This document shows, one piece after another, positions 1-7,933 of a DNA stretch of 64,000 nucleotides. The notes under the pieces are model-generated. The model saw nothing but the letters and a program-made list of their open reading frames with translations. It did not search any database and had not been told where the DNA came from. How positions within the stretch are numbered: the stretch's first letter is position 1; each line of letters starts with the position of its first letter. Position numbers and translations under genes: made by a program. The stretch is from assembly GCA_025352565.1 (NCBI GenBank), contig JANXTF010000031.1, positions 33,659 through 97,658 on the forward strand, written 5' to 3'. This DNA comes from Rhodospirillales bacterium. GTDB taxonomy: Bacteria; Pseudomonadota; Alphaproteobacteria; Acetobacterales; Acetobacteraceae.

Positions 1-147
1 ATCGGTGGGGCCGTGCCAAACCCGCTGCGTATGCCCCCGGGCTGCCCGTTTCAGCCACGCTGCCTCCAGGCGATGGATGTATGTGGCGCCGATCCGGGGC
101 TGCGCGATCCCGGCGATGGCCGCCGCGTCGCTTGTTGGCTGTATTGA
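1..147 (+). CDS. C-terminal end of an oligopeptide/dipeptide ABC transporter ATP-binding protein (partial)
   Basis: The frame is open from the first base and stops at TGA 145-147. The 48 visible residues hold the motif [13 protein letters not shown] followed by a Cys-containing tail. That is the C-terminal oligopeptide-transporter domain shared by DppD/OppD-type ATPases (family knowledge). The full homologous gene that follows has the same Pro-rich/Cys motif near its own C-terminus. The two would therefore be the paired ATPases of one peptide importer, with this one in the DppD position. The N-terminal part, including the Walker motifs, lies outside the window. Confidence 0.8.
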   Translation: MGGAVPNPLRMPPGCPFQPRCLQAMDVCGADPGLRDPGDGRRVACWLY

Positions 148-163
148 CGAGGGGAGCCAAGCG

Positions 164-1156
164 GTGAGCGATGCCAATCCGGCCGGCGACGTGCTGCTGG
201 AGCTGTGCAACCTGCGCACCTGGTACCCGGCCGGCCGCGGCGTGCTCGGCCGCAACACCGAATGGGTGAAGGCGGTGGACGACGTCTCGTTCACCATCCG
301 GCGCGGCGAAACCTTCGGGCTGGTCGGCGAGTCGGGCTGCGGCAAGACCACGCTTGGTCGCTCGATCTTGCGGCTGGAGCGTCCGCAATCGGGTCAGGTG
401 ATCTTCGACGGCGAGGATGTGCTGTCGTTGCCACCAAGCCGTCTGAAGCAGGTGCGCCGCAACATGCAGGCGATCTTTCAGGACCCGTACGGCTCGCTCG
501 ACCCGCGCATGAAGGTGCGCGACCTGATTGCCGAGGGTCTGGTCGTGCAAGGCGAAATGCGCCGCGACGAGCGGGACGCCCGCGTGGCGGAGCTGGTCGA
601 CGTCGTCGGGCTGCGGCGGGAGCATCTGGACCGGTACCCGCACGAGTTCAGCGGCGGCCAGCGCCAACGCATCGGCATTGCGCGGGCGCTGGCGTTGCGC
701 CCCAAATTCGTGCTGGCCGACGAGCCGGTTTCAGCGCTTGATCTGTCCGTGCAGTCGCAGGTGCTGAACCTGCTGTCGGACCTGCAGGTCGAGTTCGGAC
801 TGACCTATCTTTTTATCGCGCATGATCTGTCGGTCGTCGAATATATCAGCGACCGGGTCGGCGTTATGTATCTCGGCCGGATCGTGGAACTCGCGAGCGC
901 CGAGGCTCTTTATGACGACCCCCGCATGCCCTACACCCAGGCATTGCTGTCGGCGATTCCCGGTAGCGAGCAGGCGACTGGACGCAAGCGGATCATCCTT
1001 GGCGGCGATGTGCCCAGCCCGCTCAACCCGCCATCGGGCTGCCCGTTCCGCACCCGTTGTTGGCTTGCCCGGGATGTATGCCGCGATGTCGTACCGCCGC
1101 TGCGGGAGGTGAAGACGGACCACTTCGCCGCTTGCCACTTCGCCGATGAATTCTAA
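164..1156 (+). CDS. Oligopeptide/dipeptide ABC transporter ATP-binding protein (DppF/OppF type)
   Basis: Predicted cytoplasmic ATPase of a peptide (or nickel/opine) ABC importer, 330 aa. Seen: Walker [11 protein letters not shown]-loop [12 protein letters not shown], signature [15 protein letters not shown], Walker [13 protein letters not shown]-loop AHDLS, and a C-terminal domain with [15 protein letters not shown]. The reading frame stays open upstream to position 5, but that stretch overlaps the tail of the preceding ATPase in another frame. GTG at 164, preceded by AGGGGAG at about 150-156 and 16 bp after the previous stop, is the better start. It sits at the distal end of a peptide-transporter operon that lies mostly left of the window. 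Substrate cannot be told from the sequence. Confidence 0.9.
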   Translation: MSDANPAGDVLLELCNLRTWYPAGRGVLGRNTEWVKAVDDVSFTIRRGETFGLVGESGCGKTTLGRSILRLERPQSGQVIFDGEDVLSLPPSRLKQVRRNMQAIFQDPYGSLDPRMKVRDLIAEGLVVQGEMRRDERDARVAELVDVVGLRREHLDRYPHEFSGGQRQRIGIARALALRPKFVLADEPVSALDLSVQSQVLNLLSDLQVEFGLTYLFIAHDLSVVEYISDRVGVMYLGRIVELASAEALYDDPRMPYTQALLSAIPGSEQATGRKRIILGGDVPSPLNPPSGCPFRTRCWLARDVCRDVVPPLREVKTDHFAACHFADEF

Positions 1157-1235
1157 TTCGGACCCTTATGCCAACCCTCGAAAAGTTTGACTCGTTTCGC
1201 CTGCCAATCCCGGCCGACTTCATGCCCTGTCCTTT

Positions 1236-1440
1236 ATGCTGGTCGGCTGTTCGACCTGCTTAGCAAAACCGCATGAGAACACGTCGTTGCTGATTACCAC
1301 CAACCTGGCCTTCGCCGACTGGCCGCAGGTGTTCCGCGGCGCCAGGATGACCACCGCCATGCTCGACCGGCTGACCCGTCATTGCGACATCATCGGGAAT
1401 TGCGACATCATCGGGACCGGCAACACAACGGGGCCTCGAT
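1236..1440 (+). mobile_element. IS21-family istB remnant
   Basis: A short open frame encodes the C-terminal signature of the IS21 helper ATPase IstB: LLITTNLAFADWPQVF, then RMTTAMLDRLTRHCDII and a TGN tail. IstB is normally about 250 aa; only about 50 residues survive. The N-terminal AAA+ part, the IstA transposase and any recognisable ends are absent. HCDII is followed by an 18-bp tandem duplication that repeats NCDIIG in frame. The fragment marks an old insertion between the peptide transporter and the dehydrogenase. Downstream of about 1440 no IstB similarity is visible. Confidence 0.75.
1381..1416 (+). repeat. Perfect 18-bp tandem duplication inside the istB remnant
   Basis: The unit ATTGCGACATCATCGGGA occurs twice head to tail (1381-1398 and 1399-1416) with no mismatch. 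It adds six codons in frame to the conserved HCDII motif of the IstB fragment. Perfect identity suggests a duplication later than the loss of the rest of the gene. Confidence 0.9.
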
Positions 1441-1485
1441 GCAGTCCGTGGCGGAGCAGGCGCGGCGCGCCGAGGATGCCGATAT

Positions 1486-2625
1486 CTATGTCAGCGCGGC
1501 GGGCGCGAAGCCGATCAGGCGCTCGAACCGCTGCGAATAGGCCGGCCACGCCTCCGGATTGACCAGTCGCGGCGGAACCTCGCCGGCGAACAGTCCGATC
1601 CACTGACGGGCCGCTTCGGTCGCCATCTCGTGCAACGCTTCCTCGGTCACGCCGGCCGTGTGCGGGGTGGCTATCACGGTGTCGAATTGCAGCAACTTGT
1701 GGTCGGACGGGGGCGGTTCGTTCAGGAAGACGTCGATGCCCGCCCCGGCGATCCGACGCTGGCGCAACGTGTCGGCCAACGCGCTTTCGTCATGGATGCC
1801 GCCGCGCGCGGTGTTGATGAAGAACGCCGTGGGCCGCATCAGCGCGAATTCGGCGGCGCCCAGCATGTTCAGCGTCTCCTCGGTGCGGGGGCAGTGGACG
1901 GACACGAAATCCGCCTGGCGCAGCAGGTCCGCCAACGCGGTCTTCACGCCGTGCCGGGCGGCGATCCGCGCCTCGCTCAGATAGGGGTCGCACGCGAGGA
2001 TGCGCATGCCGAACAGGCCGTGGCACAGTTCGGCCAGCCGCGTGCCGATGGCTCCCAGGCCGATGATGCCCAGGGTCTTGCCCTTGATGTCGTTGCCCCG
2101 CAGGGCGAAGCGGTCCACCTTGCCGCCTCGGCGCAACGCCTTGTCGGCCACGCCGATGCGTTTGGACAGCGCCAGCATCAGCCCCAGCGCGTGCTCGGCC
2201 ACCGCCTCCAGGTTAGTGCCGCCCTGGCTGCAAACGAGCACCCCGGCCGCGGTGCAGGCCGCCACGTCGATGTAGTCGTAGCCCGCGCCGGTCGAACTCA
2301 ACGCGAGCAGGTTGGGGCACCGGGCCAACAACGCCGGATCGCCGAACCAGGGCTCGCGCAGCTCGGTCCTGGATTGCACCTGATAGCCATTGGCACGCGA
2401 TATTTCTGCCAGGTTCTCATGCAGAGCGGCGGCATACTCCAGCCGTACTAACTCCAGGTCTTCCCGCGCGCCCAGGATGCGCTCGGCCACCGGATCGGCC
2501 CAATGCTCGAAATACACCAGCCGGGGCTTGTTCGCTGCCAATGCACGCTCGCTATCCGGTTGTCCGACAGCTACGTTTTCCAGGCTTATTTTGTCAATGT
2601 TGGAGCGACGCAGGATGGACGGCAT
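1486..2625 (-). CDS. D-isomer-specific 2-hydroxyacid dehydrogenase (NAD-dependent)
   Basis: Predicted cytoplasmic NAD(P)-dependent oxidoreductase of the phosphoglycerate/hydroxypyruvate/formate dehydrogenase family, at most 379 aa. Seen: nucleotide-binding motif GIIGLGAIG, the active-site arginine in INTARGG, the glutamate in FLNEPPP and the histidine in ATPHTAG, in family order. The ATG at 2625 would overlap the start of the divergent ThDP gene by 11 bp, so the true start may lie a little further in, for instance before the KPRLVYFEHW segment. The divergent ThDP-dependent enzyme could supply or use its 2-oxo/2-hydroxy acid (inference). The exact substrate cannot be assigned. Confidence 0.88.
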   Translation of the reverse strand: MPSILRRSNIDKISLENVAVGQPDSERALAANKPRLVYFEHWADPVAERILGAREDLELVRLEYAAALHENLAEISRANGYQVQSRTELREPWFGDPALLARCPNLLALSSTGAGYDYIDVAACTAAGVLVCSQGGTNLEAVAEHALGLMLALSKRIGVADKALRRGGKVDRFALRGNDIKGKTLGIIGLGAIGTRLAELCHGLFGMRILACDPYLSEARIAARHGVKTALADLLRQADFVSVHCPRTEETLNMLGAAEFALMRPTAFFINTARGGIHDESALADTLRQRRIAGAGIDVFLNEPPPSDHKLLQFDTVIATPHTAGVTEEALHEMATEAARQWIGLFAGEVPPRLVNPEAWPAYSQRFERLIGFAPAALT

Positions 2626-4387
2626 GGCGGGACAGGAAAGCCAGGAGCAGCCGCGGCCGGACAGCGGCGGCAGCCTTTGGGGCAGCGATGCGGTGGCGGA
2701 AATGCTCCGTGTGCTGGGCTATCCCTTCGTTGCACTGAATCCGGGGGCAAGCTTTCGCGGCCTCCACGACAGTCTGGTCAACCACCTCGGGAACGCGGAT
2801 CCGCGCATGCTGCTGTGCCTGCACGAGGGCAATGCGGTGGCCATCGCGCATGGCTGGGCAAAGGTGATGGAGGCGCCGATGGCGGTGATCCTGCACAGCA
2901 ACGTCGGGCTGATGCACGGTTCGATGGGCCTGTTCAACGCCTGGTGCGACCGGGTGCCCATGATGGTGCTGGGCGCCACCGGGCCGGTGGACGCAGCCCG
3001 CCGCCGGCCTTGGATCGACTGGGTCCATACCTGCCAGGACCAGGGCGCCCTGGTCCGCAATTTCACCAAGTGGGACAATCAGCCGGCATCCGTCCCGGCG
3101 GCGATCGAGGCCATGATCCGCGCCGACGGCATGACGCGCACCTCCCCCTGCGGCCCGGTCTATATCAACCTGGACGCGGCGCTGCAGGAGTTGCGGCTCA
3201 GTGCTCTGCCCGAGCCGCCAGATCTGGCGCGCTTTCGACGCCCCGAGCCGGCGGCGGCGCCTCCCGAAGCGGTCCGCCGCGCGGCCGAGCTGCTCCGCGC
3301 GGCGAGGTCGCCGGTGATCCTGGCCGGCCGCACGTCGCGTGACCCCGACGACTGGGCGCGCCGGGTGGCGCTGGCCGAGGCGCTGGGTGCCAGCGTGCTG
3401 ACCGACATCAAGGTCGGCGCCGCCTTCCCGACCGACCACGCGCTGCATGCCGGCGCGCCGGGCTTTTTCCTCGACCCGGATCGCGCCGCGGTGCTGGGCG
3501 CGGCCGACGTGGTGCTCAGCCTCGATTGGCTCGACCTCGCCGGAACCATGCGGCAAGCCGGGAACACCGGGGCGCGGGTGATCCAGGTCTCGCTCGACCA
3601 TCTGCTGCACAACGGCTTCGGCATGGAGCACCAAGCCCTGCCGATGACCGACATTCACCTCGCCTGCGCCCCCGATGTGGGGATGCACGCCATCGCGGAC
3701 GCGCTCGGCGTGGCGGCCGGGACGCCCCCCGTGGACGCGCCGGTGCGTCCTGCGTTCGCCATGCCGGCGGATGACGCCGCGCTGGATGTCGGCACCCTGG
3801 CCGGAGCCCTGGGCGAGGGCCTGAAAGGCAATGTCGCCTGCCTGGTCCGCCTCCCTTTGGGGTGGCGCGGAGAGGCATGGCATTTTGGGCATCCGCTGGA
3901 CTTCCTGGGCAATGACGGGGGCGCCGGCATCGGCTCCGGCCCCGGCATGCTGGTGGGCGCCGCGCTGGCCCTGCGCGGCACCGGCCGCCTGCCGGTCGCG
4001 GTGCTGGGCGACGGGGACACCATGATGTCGGTGTCCGCGTTCTGGACCGCCGCGCATTACCGCATCCCGATGCTCGCCGTGGTGGCCAACAACCGCTCGT
4101 TCTTCAACGACGAGGTGCATCAGGAGCGCGTGGCGAAGGAGCGTCAGCGTCCCACGGAGAACAAGTGGATCGGCCAGCACATCGGTGACCCCGACATCGA
4201 TCTGGCCGCGATGGCGCGGGCGCAAGGGCTGGATGGATTCGGCCCGCTGCACACGGCCGGCGAACTGGCGGCAGCGGTACGTCGCGGCGTGGAGCTGGTG
4301 AAGCAAGGCAGGTCGGTGCTGATCGACGCCCGGGTGCGGCCGGGCTACAGCCTCGCCATGTCGGCCGGACTGACCCGGATGTCATAG
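2615..4387 (+). CDS. Thiamine diphosphate-dependent enzyme (acetolactate synthase / benzoylformate decarboxylase-like)
   Basis: About 590 aa with the three-domain architecture of the pyruvate oxidase/acetolactate synthase superfamily. The N-terminal Pyr domain has the catalytic glutamate in CLHEGNAVAIAHGWAK. A central domain follows, then a C-terminal PP domain with the Mg-ThDP motif starting VLGDGDTMMS and ending in VANN. ATG 2615 is preceded by GGAG at 2602-2605; the frame stays open further upstream but that overlaps the divergent dehydrogenase. Candidate reactions are decarboxylation or carboligation of a 2-oxo acid. It does not look like housekeeping IlvB: the sequence is divergent and no small subunit is adjacent. 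Confidence 0.85.
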   Translation: MDGMAGQESQEQPRPDSGGSLWGSDAVAEMLRVLGYPFVALNPGASFRGLHDSLVNHLGNADPRMLLCLHEGNAVAIAHGWAKVMEAPMAVILHSNVGLMHGSMGLFNAWCDRVPMMVLGATGPVDAARRRPWIDWVHTCQDQGALVRNFTKWDNQPASVPAAIEAMIRADGMTRTSPCGPVYINLDAALQELRLSALPEPPDLARFRRPEPAAAPPEAVRRAAELLRAARSPVILAGRTSRDPDDWARRVALAEALGASVLTDIKVGAAFPTDHALHAGAPGFFLDPDRAAVLGAADVVLSLDWLDLAGTMRQAGNTGARVIQVSLDHLLHNGFGMEHQALPMTDIHLACAPDVGMHAIADALGVAAGTPPVDAPVRPAFAMPADDAALDVGTLAGALGEGLKGNVACLVRLPLGWRGEAWHFGHPLDFLGNDGGAGIGSGPGMLVGAALALRGTGRLPVAVLGDGDTMMSVSAFWTAAHYRIPMLAVVANNRSFFNDEVHQERVAKERQRPTENKWIGQHIGDPDIDLAAMARAQGLDGFGPLHTAGELAAAVRRGVELVKQGRSVLIDARVRPGYSLAMSAGLTRMS

Positions 4388-4426
4388 CCCGCTCCCGGCG
4401 GAACACTGCCGCAGGATCGCCTCAGG

Positions 4427-5188
4427 TCATCGCTTCCGCGCCGCCGCCACCGCGGCCTGAAGCTCCGCCGCATCCACCGCCCCGGCGATCATCCGGTTGC
4501 CGATGACGTAGGCGGGCGTGCCGTCGATATGCAGTTGCCGCCCCAGCTCCAGATTCGCCGCGATGCGCGACTGGATGGCGGGGTTCGCCATGTCGCGTTG
4601 CAACCGGTCCCAGTCCAGCCCGGCGGCGGTCGCCGCCACCCGCAGCTTCACCATGTCGATATCGGGCGGGCCCGCCATCAGCAGGTCGTGCAGGCGGAAA
4701 TAGCCGTCCTGAAGCTGCGCCGCCAGCAGCGCGCGGGCGCCGAGCACGCTGGGAGGACCCAGGATCGGCAGATCCTTGTACACCACGCGCAAGCCGGGAT
4801 CGCGCTTCAGCAACTCCGCCACCACCGGCAGCATCCGGCGGCAAAACGGGCAGCGCACGTCGTAGAACTCGACCAGCGTCACATCGCCGCGCGGGTTCCC
4901 CGCCACGGGATCGCCGGCATCCTCGGTCAGCGCGGCACCCAGCCCGGCGATGGCGGCACGCGCTGCCGCCGCCTCGTTCTGGGCTTCCTGCGCCTGCATG
5001 CCCGAGACGGCGTCGCGCAGCAGCGAGGGATCGGTCCGCAGCGCATTGCGCAGGATGGCAATGATCTCGGCCCGCTGCGCCGGGCTGAAACCCGGCGCGG
5101 GCGCCTGCGCCACGGCCGGCAACGACAGCGCCGACAACGACAGCCATGCCGTCACGAAGGCCACCACAAGGCCGCCTCGCGCGAACAT
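4427..5188 (-). CDS. DsbA-family thiol:disulfide interchange protein, periplasmic
   Basis: 253 aa with an N-terminal hydrophobic signal sequence ending near LPAVAQA, a helical segment, then a thioredoxin-fold DsbA domain. The redox motif CPFC sits in FYDVRCPFCRRMLP and the cis-proline loop in DGTPAYVIG. Such proteins oxidise or isomerise cysteines of exported proteins (family knowledge). Start: ATG at 5188-5186 with an upstream GGGAG; longer in-frame starts lack a signal peptide. It is divergent from the gamma-glutamyltransferase-like gene, about 90 bp away. Similar to DsbA proteins with an N-terminal extension (DsbA_N/Com1-like); the redox partner is not visible here. Confidence 0.88.
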   Translation of the reverse strand: MFARGGLVVAFVTAWLSLSALSLPAVAQAPAPGFSPAQRAEIIAILRNALRTDPSLLRDAVSGMQAQEAQNEAAAARAAIAGLGAALTEDAGDPVAGNPRGDVTLVEFYDVRCPFCRRMLPVVAELLKRDPGLRVVYKDLPILGPPSVLGARALLAAQLQDGYFRLHDLLMAGPPDIDMVKLRVAATAAGLDWDRLQRDMANPAIQSRIAANLELGRQLHIDGTPAYVIGNRMIAGAVDAAELQAAVAAARKR

Positions 5189-5279
5189 CGGTTGCCGCTC
5201 CCGGCGAACGAGGTTATGGCACCCGGCTTGCCGTCCATGGTCTCGTGGCGGCCGCGGATTCGCAGGGGAATGATATCTC

Positions 5280-6740
5280 ATGGGCCGAAGCCTAGCCGAA
5301 CGCGGCGCCGCCGTCCTCCTCGTCCTTGGCCTCGCGCAGTCGCTCGCGGGCTGCGGCGCGATCGATGCGGTGGGCAAGGACCTGTTTGGCGCGCCGCCGG
5401 GAGAGGGCATCCCCGGGCATGTGGAGGGTTTCCTCGGCGCCGTGGTCGCCGATGAGCCGCGTGCCGTTCTGGCCGGGCGCGAGGTGCTCTCGGGCGGCGG
5501 CACCGCCGCCGATGCCGCCGTCGCCACTGCCTTCGCGCTCACCGTCACCTACCCGTCGCGCGCCGGCCTCGGCGGCGGCGGCGCCTGCCTTGCCTTCGCC
5601 GCCGGCAAGGACGGCATCAACGCGGGCGTGCCCGAGGCCGTGCTGTTCCCGCCCGTGGCGGCCGGCGGCGGCGGCGATCGGCCCTCGGCCGTGCCGATGC
5701 TGGCGCGTGGGCTGTTCGCCCTGCATGCGCGCTACGGCAAGCGCCCGTTCGAGACGCTGATCTCGCCCGGCGAGCAGCTGGCGCGCTTCGGCGTGCCCGT
5801 CTCGCGGGCCTTCGCCCGCGATCTGGCCCTGGTCGCGGGACCGCTCGGGGGCGACCCTGGCGCCCGCGCGGTGTTCCTGCGCAACGGCCGGCCGCTGGCC
5901 GAGGGCGACAACCTCGTGCAGGGCGACCTCGGCGGAACCCTCGCCCAGATCCGCACCGCCGGCGTGGGCGACATGTATCAGGGGGCGCTGGCGCGCAAGC
6001 TGGTGGACGGCACGCCGCGCGCCGGGGGCGCCATGTCGGCCGCTTCCCTGCGCGGCGCGCTGCCCCAGATCGTGCCCCCGCTCACCATTCGCGGGCCTGG
6101 CAGCGTCAGCATCGCGTTCTTCCCGCCCCCCGTCGATGGCGGGCTCGCGGCGGCGGGCGCCTATCTGGCGCTGCAATCCGACGCAGCCTCCATCGACGCG
6201 GCCAGCGCCCAGGCGATCGGGCTGGCCGCGCGATATCGGCAAGGCGCGCTTACGCTCGGCGCCGATCCGGCGGCGATCCTCGGCCAGTCGCCGCCGTTGG
6301 CCAACCTGCCGCCGTTGCCCGCCTCCACCGCGTTCGCGACGCTGGACCGGGACGGCAACGCCGTGGTCTGCGCGCTGACCATGGACAACCTGTTCGGCAC
6401 CGGGCGCATGGCGCCGACCACCGGGATGCTGATGGCGGCCTCGCCCGCCGCCGTGCCGCCGCCTTTGCTCACGGCCGCCCTGGCCTGGAACCCCAACGTG
6501 CTCGCCTTCCGCGCCGCCGTCGGCGGATCGGGCCAATCCTCGGCCCCGGTGGCTACCGCCTTCGCCCTGGCCCAGGCACTGGCCGACCGCGGCCGGACGC
6601 CCCAGCCGATGGCGAGCCCGGTGCCCGATCCCGGCCGCGCCAACGTGATCGAGTGCAACCGCCTGCTGCCCAGCGAGGAAGGCTCCTGCGCGTGGGCCAC
6701 CGATCCCCGCGGCGCGGGCCTCGCCATCGGCAGCAATTGA
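5280..6740 (+). CDS. Gamma-glutamyltransferase-like lipoprotein
   Basis: 486 aa, N-terminal nucleophile superfamily, GGT branch. A lipoprotein signal with lipobox LAGC ends near residue 25, so membrane anchoring in the periplasm is predicted. Family features: the glycine-rich SGGGTAADAAVATAFAL block, RAGLGGGG, and the region of the self-cleavage site. In true GGTs the nucleophile is the first Thr of a TTH motif; here the matching segment reads STAFATLDRDG, with Ser349 in that place and Ala for His. The enzyme may self-process with serine, act on another substrate, or be inactive. It is followed 10 bp later by the aminotransferase. Confidence 0.75.
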   Translation: MGRSLAERGAAVLLVLGLAQSLAGCGAIDAVGKDLFGAPPGEGIPGHVEGFLGAVVADEPRAVLAGREVLSGGGTAADAAVATAFALTVTYPSRAGLGGGGACLAFAAGKDGINAGVPEAVLFPPVAAGGGGDRPSAVPMLARGLFALHARYGKRPFETLISPGEQLARFGVPVSRAFARDLALVAGPLGGDPGARAVFLRNGRPLAEGDNLVQGDLGGTLAQIRTAGVGDMYQGALARKLVDGTPRAGGAMSAASLRGALPQIVPPLTIRGPGSVSIAFFPPPVDGGLAAAGAYLALQSDAASIDAASAQAIGLAARYRQGALTLGADPAAILGQSPPLANLPPLPASTAFATLDRDGNAVVCALTMDNLFGTGRMAPTTGMLMAASPAAVPPPLLTAALAWNPNVLAFRAAVGGSGQSSAPVATAFALAQALADRGRTPQPMASPVPDPGRANVIECNRLLPSEEGSCAWATDPRGAGLAIGSN

Positions 6741-6750
6741 TCCGGCCGCC

Positions 6751-7911
6751 ATGCCCCTGAAGATCGGCCGCGGCGCCGCGTCCCCACCCTTTATGGTGAT
6801 GGACGTGATCGCCTCGGCCAATGCCCGCCAGGCCCGCCTGCCGGTGGGCGCGCCACGGATCATCCGGATGGAGGTGGGCCAGCCCGGCACCGGCGCCCCC
6901 GCCGGCGCCTTGCGCGCGGCCGAGGCGGCGCTGCGGTCCGGCGACCCGCTTGGCTATACCGAGGCGCTCGGCCGCCGCACCCTGCGGGCGCGCATCGCGC
7001 GGCATTATTCGCACTGGTATGGGCTCGACCTGTCGCCGGGCCGCGTCGCCGTCACCGTGGGCGCGTCCGGTGCGTTTCCGCTGGCCTTCCTCGCCGCCTT
7101 CGACCCTGGCGACCGCGTCGCCATGGCGGCACCGTTCTACCCACCCTACGTCAACATCCTCACCGCGCTCGGGATGGTGCCCGAGATCATCGAAGCCGGC
7201 CCCGAGACACGTTTCCAGCCCAGCATCGCAGCGCTCGAACGGCTCGACCCGCTCCCCGCCGGACTGATCGTGGCCAGCCCGTGCAATCCCGCCGGGACCA
7301 TGCTGCACCCGGACGAACTCGCCGCCATCGCCGCATGGTGCCACGCGCGCGGCGTGCGGCTGGTGAGCGACGAGATCTATCATGGCCTGCAATACGACGC
7401 GCCGCTCGCCACGGCGGCCGCGCTCAGCCCGAGCGCTATCGTGGTCAACAGCTTCTCGAAATACTTCGGCATGACCGGCTGGCGCGTCGGCTGGATGGTG
7501 CTGCCGGACGATCTGTTGCGTCCGGTGGAGTGCCTTGCCCAGAACATGTTCATCAGCGCGCCGCACATCGCCCAGGTCGCCGCCGAGGCCGCGTTCGAAT
7601 GCGGAGCGGAACTGGACGCCAACGTCGCGGCCTATCGCCGATCCCGCGACATGCTGGTGGCGGCCCTCCCGGGGGCCGGCTTCCCCCGCCTGTCCCCGGC
7701 CGAGGGGGCGTTCTACCTCTACGCCGACGTGGCGGACCGGACCAACGATAGCCGTGAGTTCTGCCGCCGGATGCTGGAGCAAGCCGGCATCGCCGCTTCC
7801 CCAGGGGTCGATTTCGACCGCGCGCGCGGTCATTTGTTCGTCCGCTTCAGCTATTGCGGGCCTGAAGCGGACATGGCCGAGGCGGCTGCGCGGCTGCGCG
7901 AGTGGCGATAG
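6751..7911 (+). CDS. Pyridoxal phosphate-dependent aminotransferase, class I/II
   Basis: 386 aa, fold type I aminotransferase of the aspartate/alanine aminotransferase group. Seen: the N-terminal RMEVGQPGTGAP segment, the SPCNPAGT asparagine-containing motif, DEIYHGL with the PLP-ring aspartate, and the Schiff-base lysine in NSFSKYFGMTGWRVGW. A C-terminal arginine in LFVRFSY fits carboxylate binding. It starts 10 bp after the gamma-glutamyltransferase-like gene on the same strand, so the two are probably co-transcribed, and it is convergent with rne. Amino-acid specificity cannot be read from the motifs. Confidence 0.9.
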   Translation: MPLKIGRGAASPPFMVMDVIASANARQARLPVGAPRIIRMEVGQPGTGAPAGALRAAEAALRSGDPLGYTEALGRRTLRARIARHYSHWYGLDLSPGRVAVTVGASGAFPLAFLAAFDPGDRVAMAAPFYPPYVNILTALGMVPEIIEAGPETRFQPSIAALERLDPLPAGLIVASPCNPAGTMLHPDELAAIAAWCHARGVRLVSDEIYHGLQYDAPLATAAALSPSAIVVNSFSKYFGMTGWRVGWMVLPDDLLRPVECLAQNMFISAPHIAQVAAEAAFECGAELDANVAAYRRSRDMLVAALPGAGFPRLSPAEGAFYLYADVADRTNDSREFCRRMLEQAGIAASPGVDFDRARGHLFVRFSYCGPEADMAEAAARLREWR

Positions 7912-7933
7912 CGCCGCCGCGCGCGGCTTTCCC

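Noticed and set aside
5..163. Upstream extension of the peptide-transporter ATPase frame
   Set aside because: It overlaps the real C-terminal frame of the preceding ATPase (1-147) and has no similarity; GTG 164 with a good ribosome site is the start.
1441..1485. Continuation of the IS21 remnant or a second transposase fragment
   Set aside because: The translated frames show no IstA or IstB motif beyond about 1440.
2594..4306. Long minus-strand open frame opposite the ThDP enzyme gene
   Set aside because: Its protein is His/Arg/Gly-rich without domains, as expected for the complement of a GC-rich gene.
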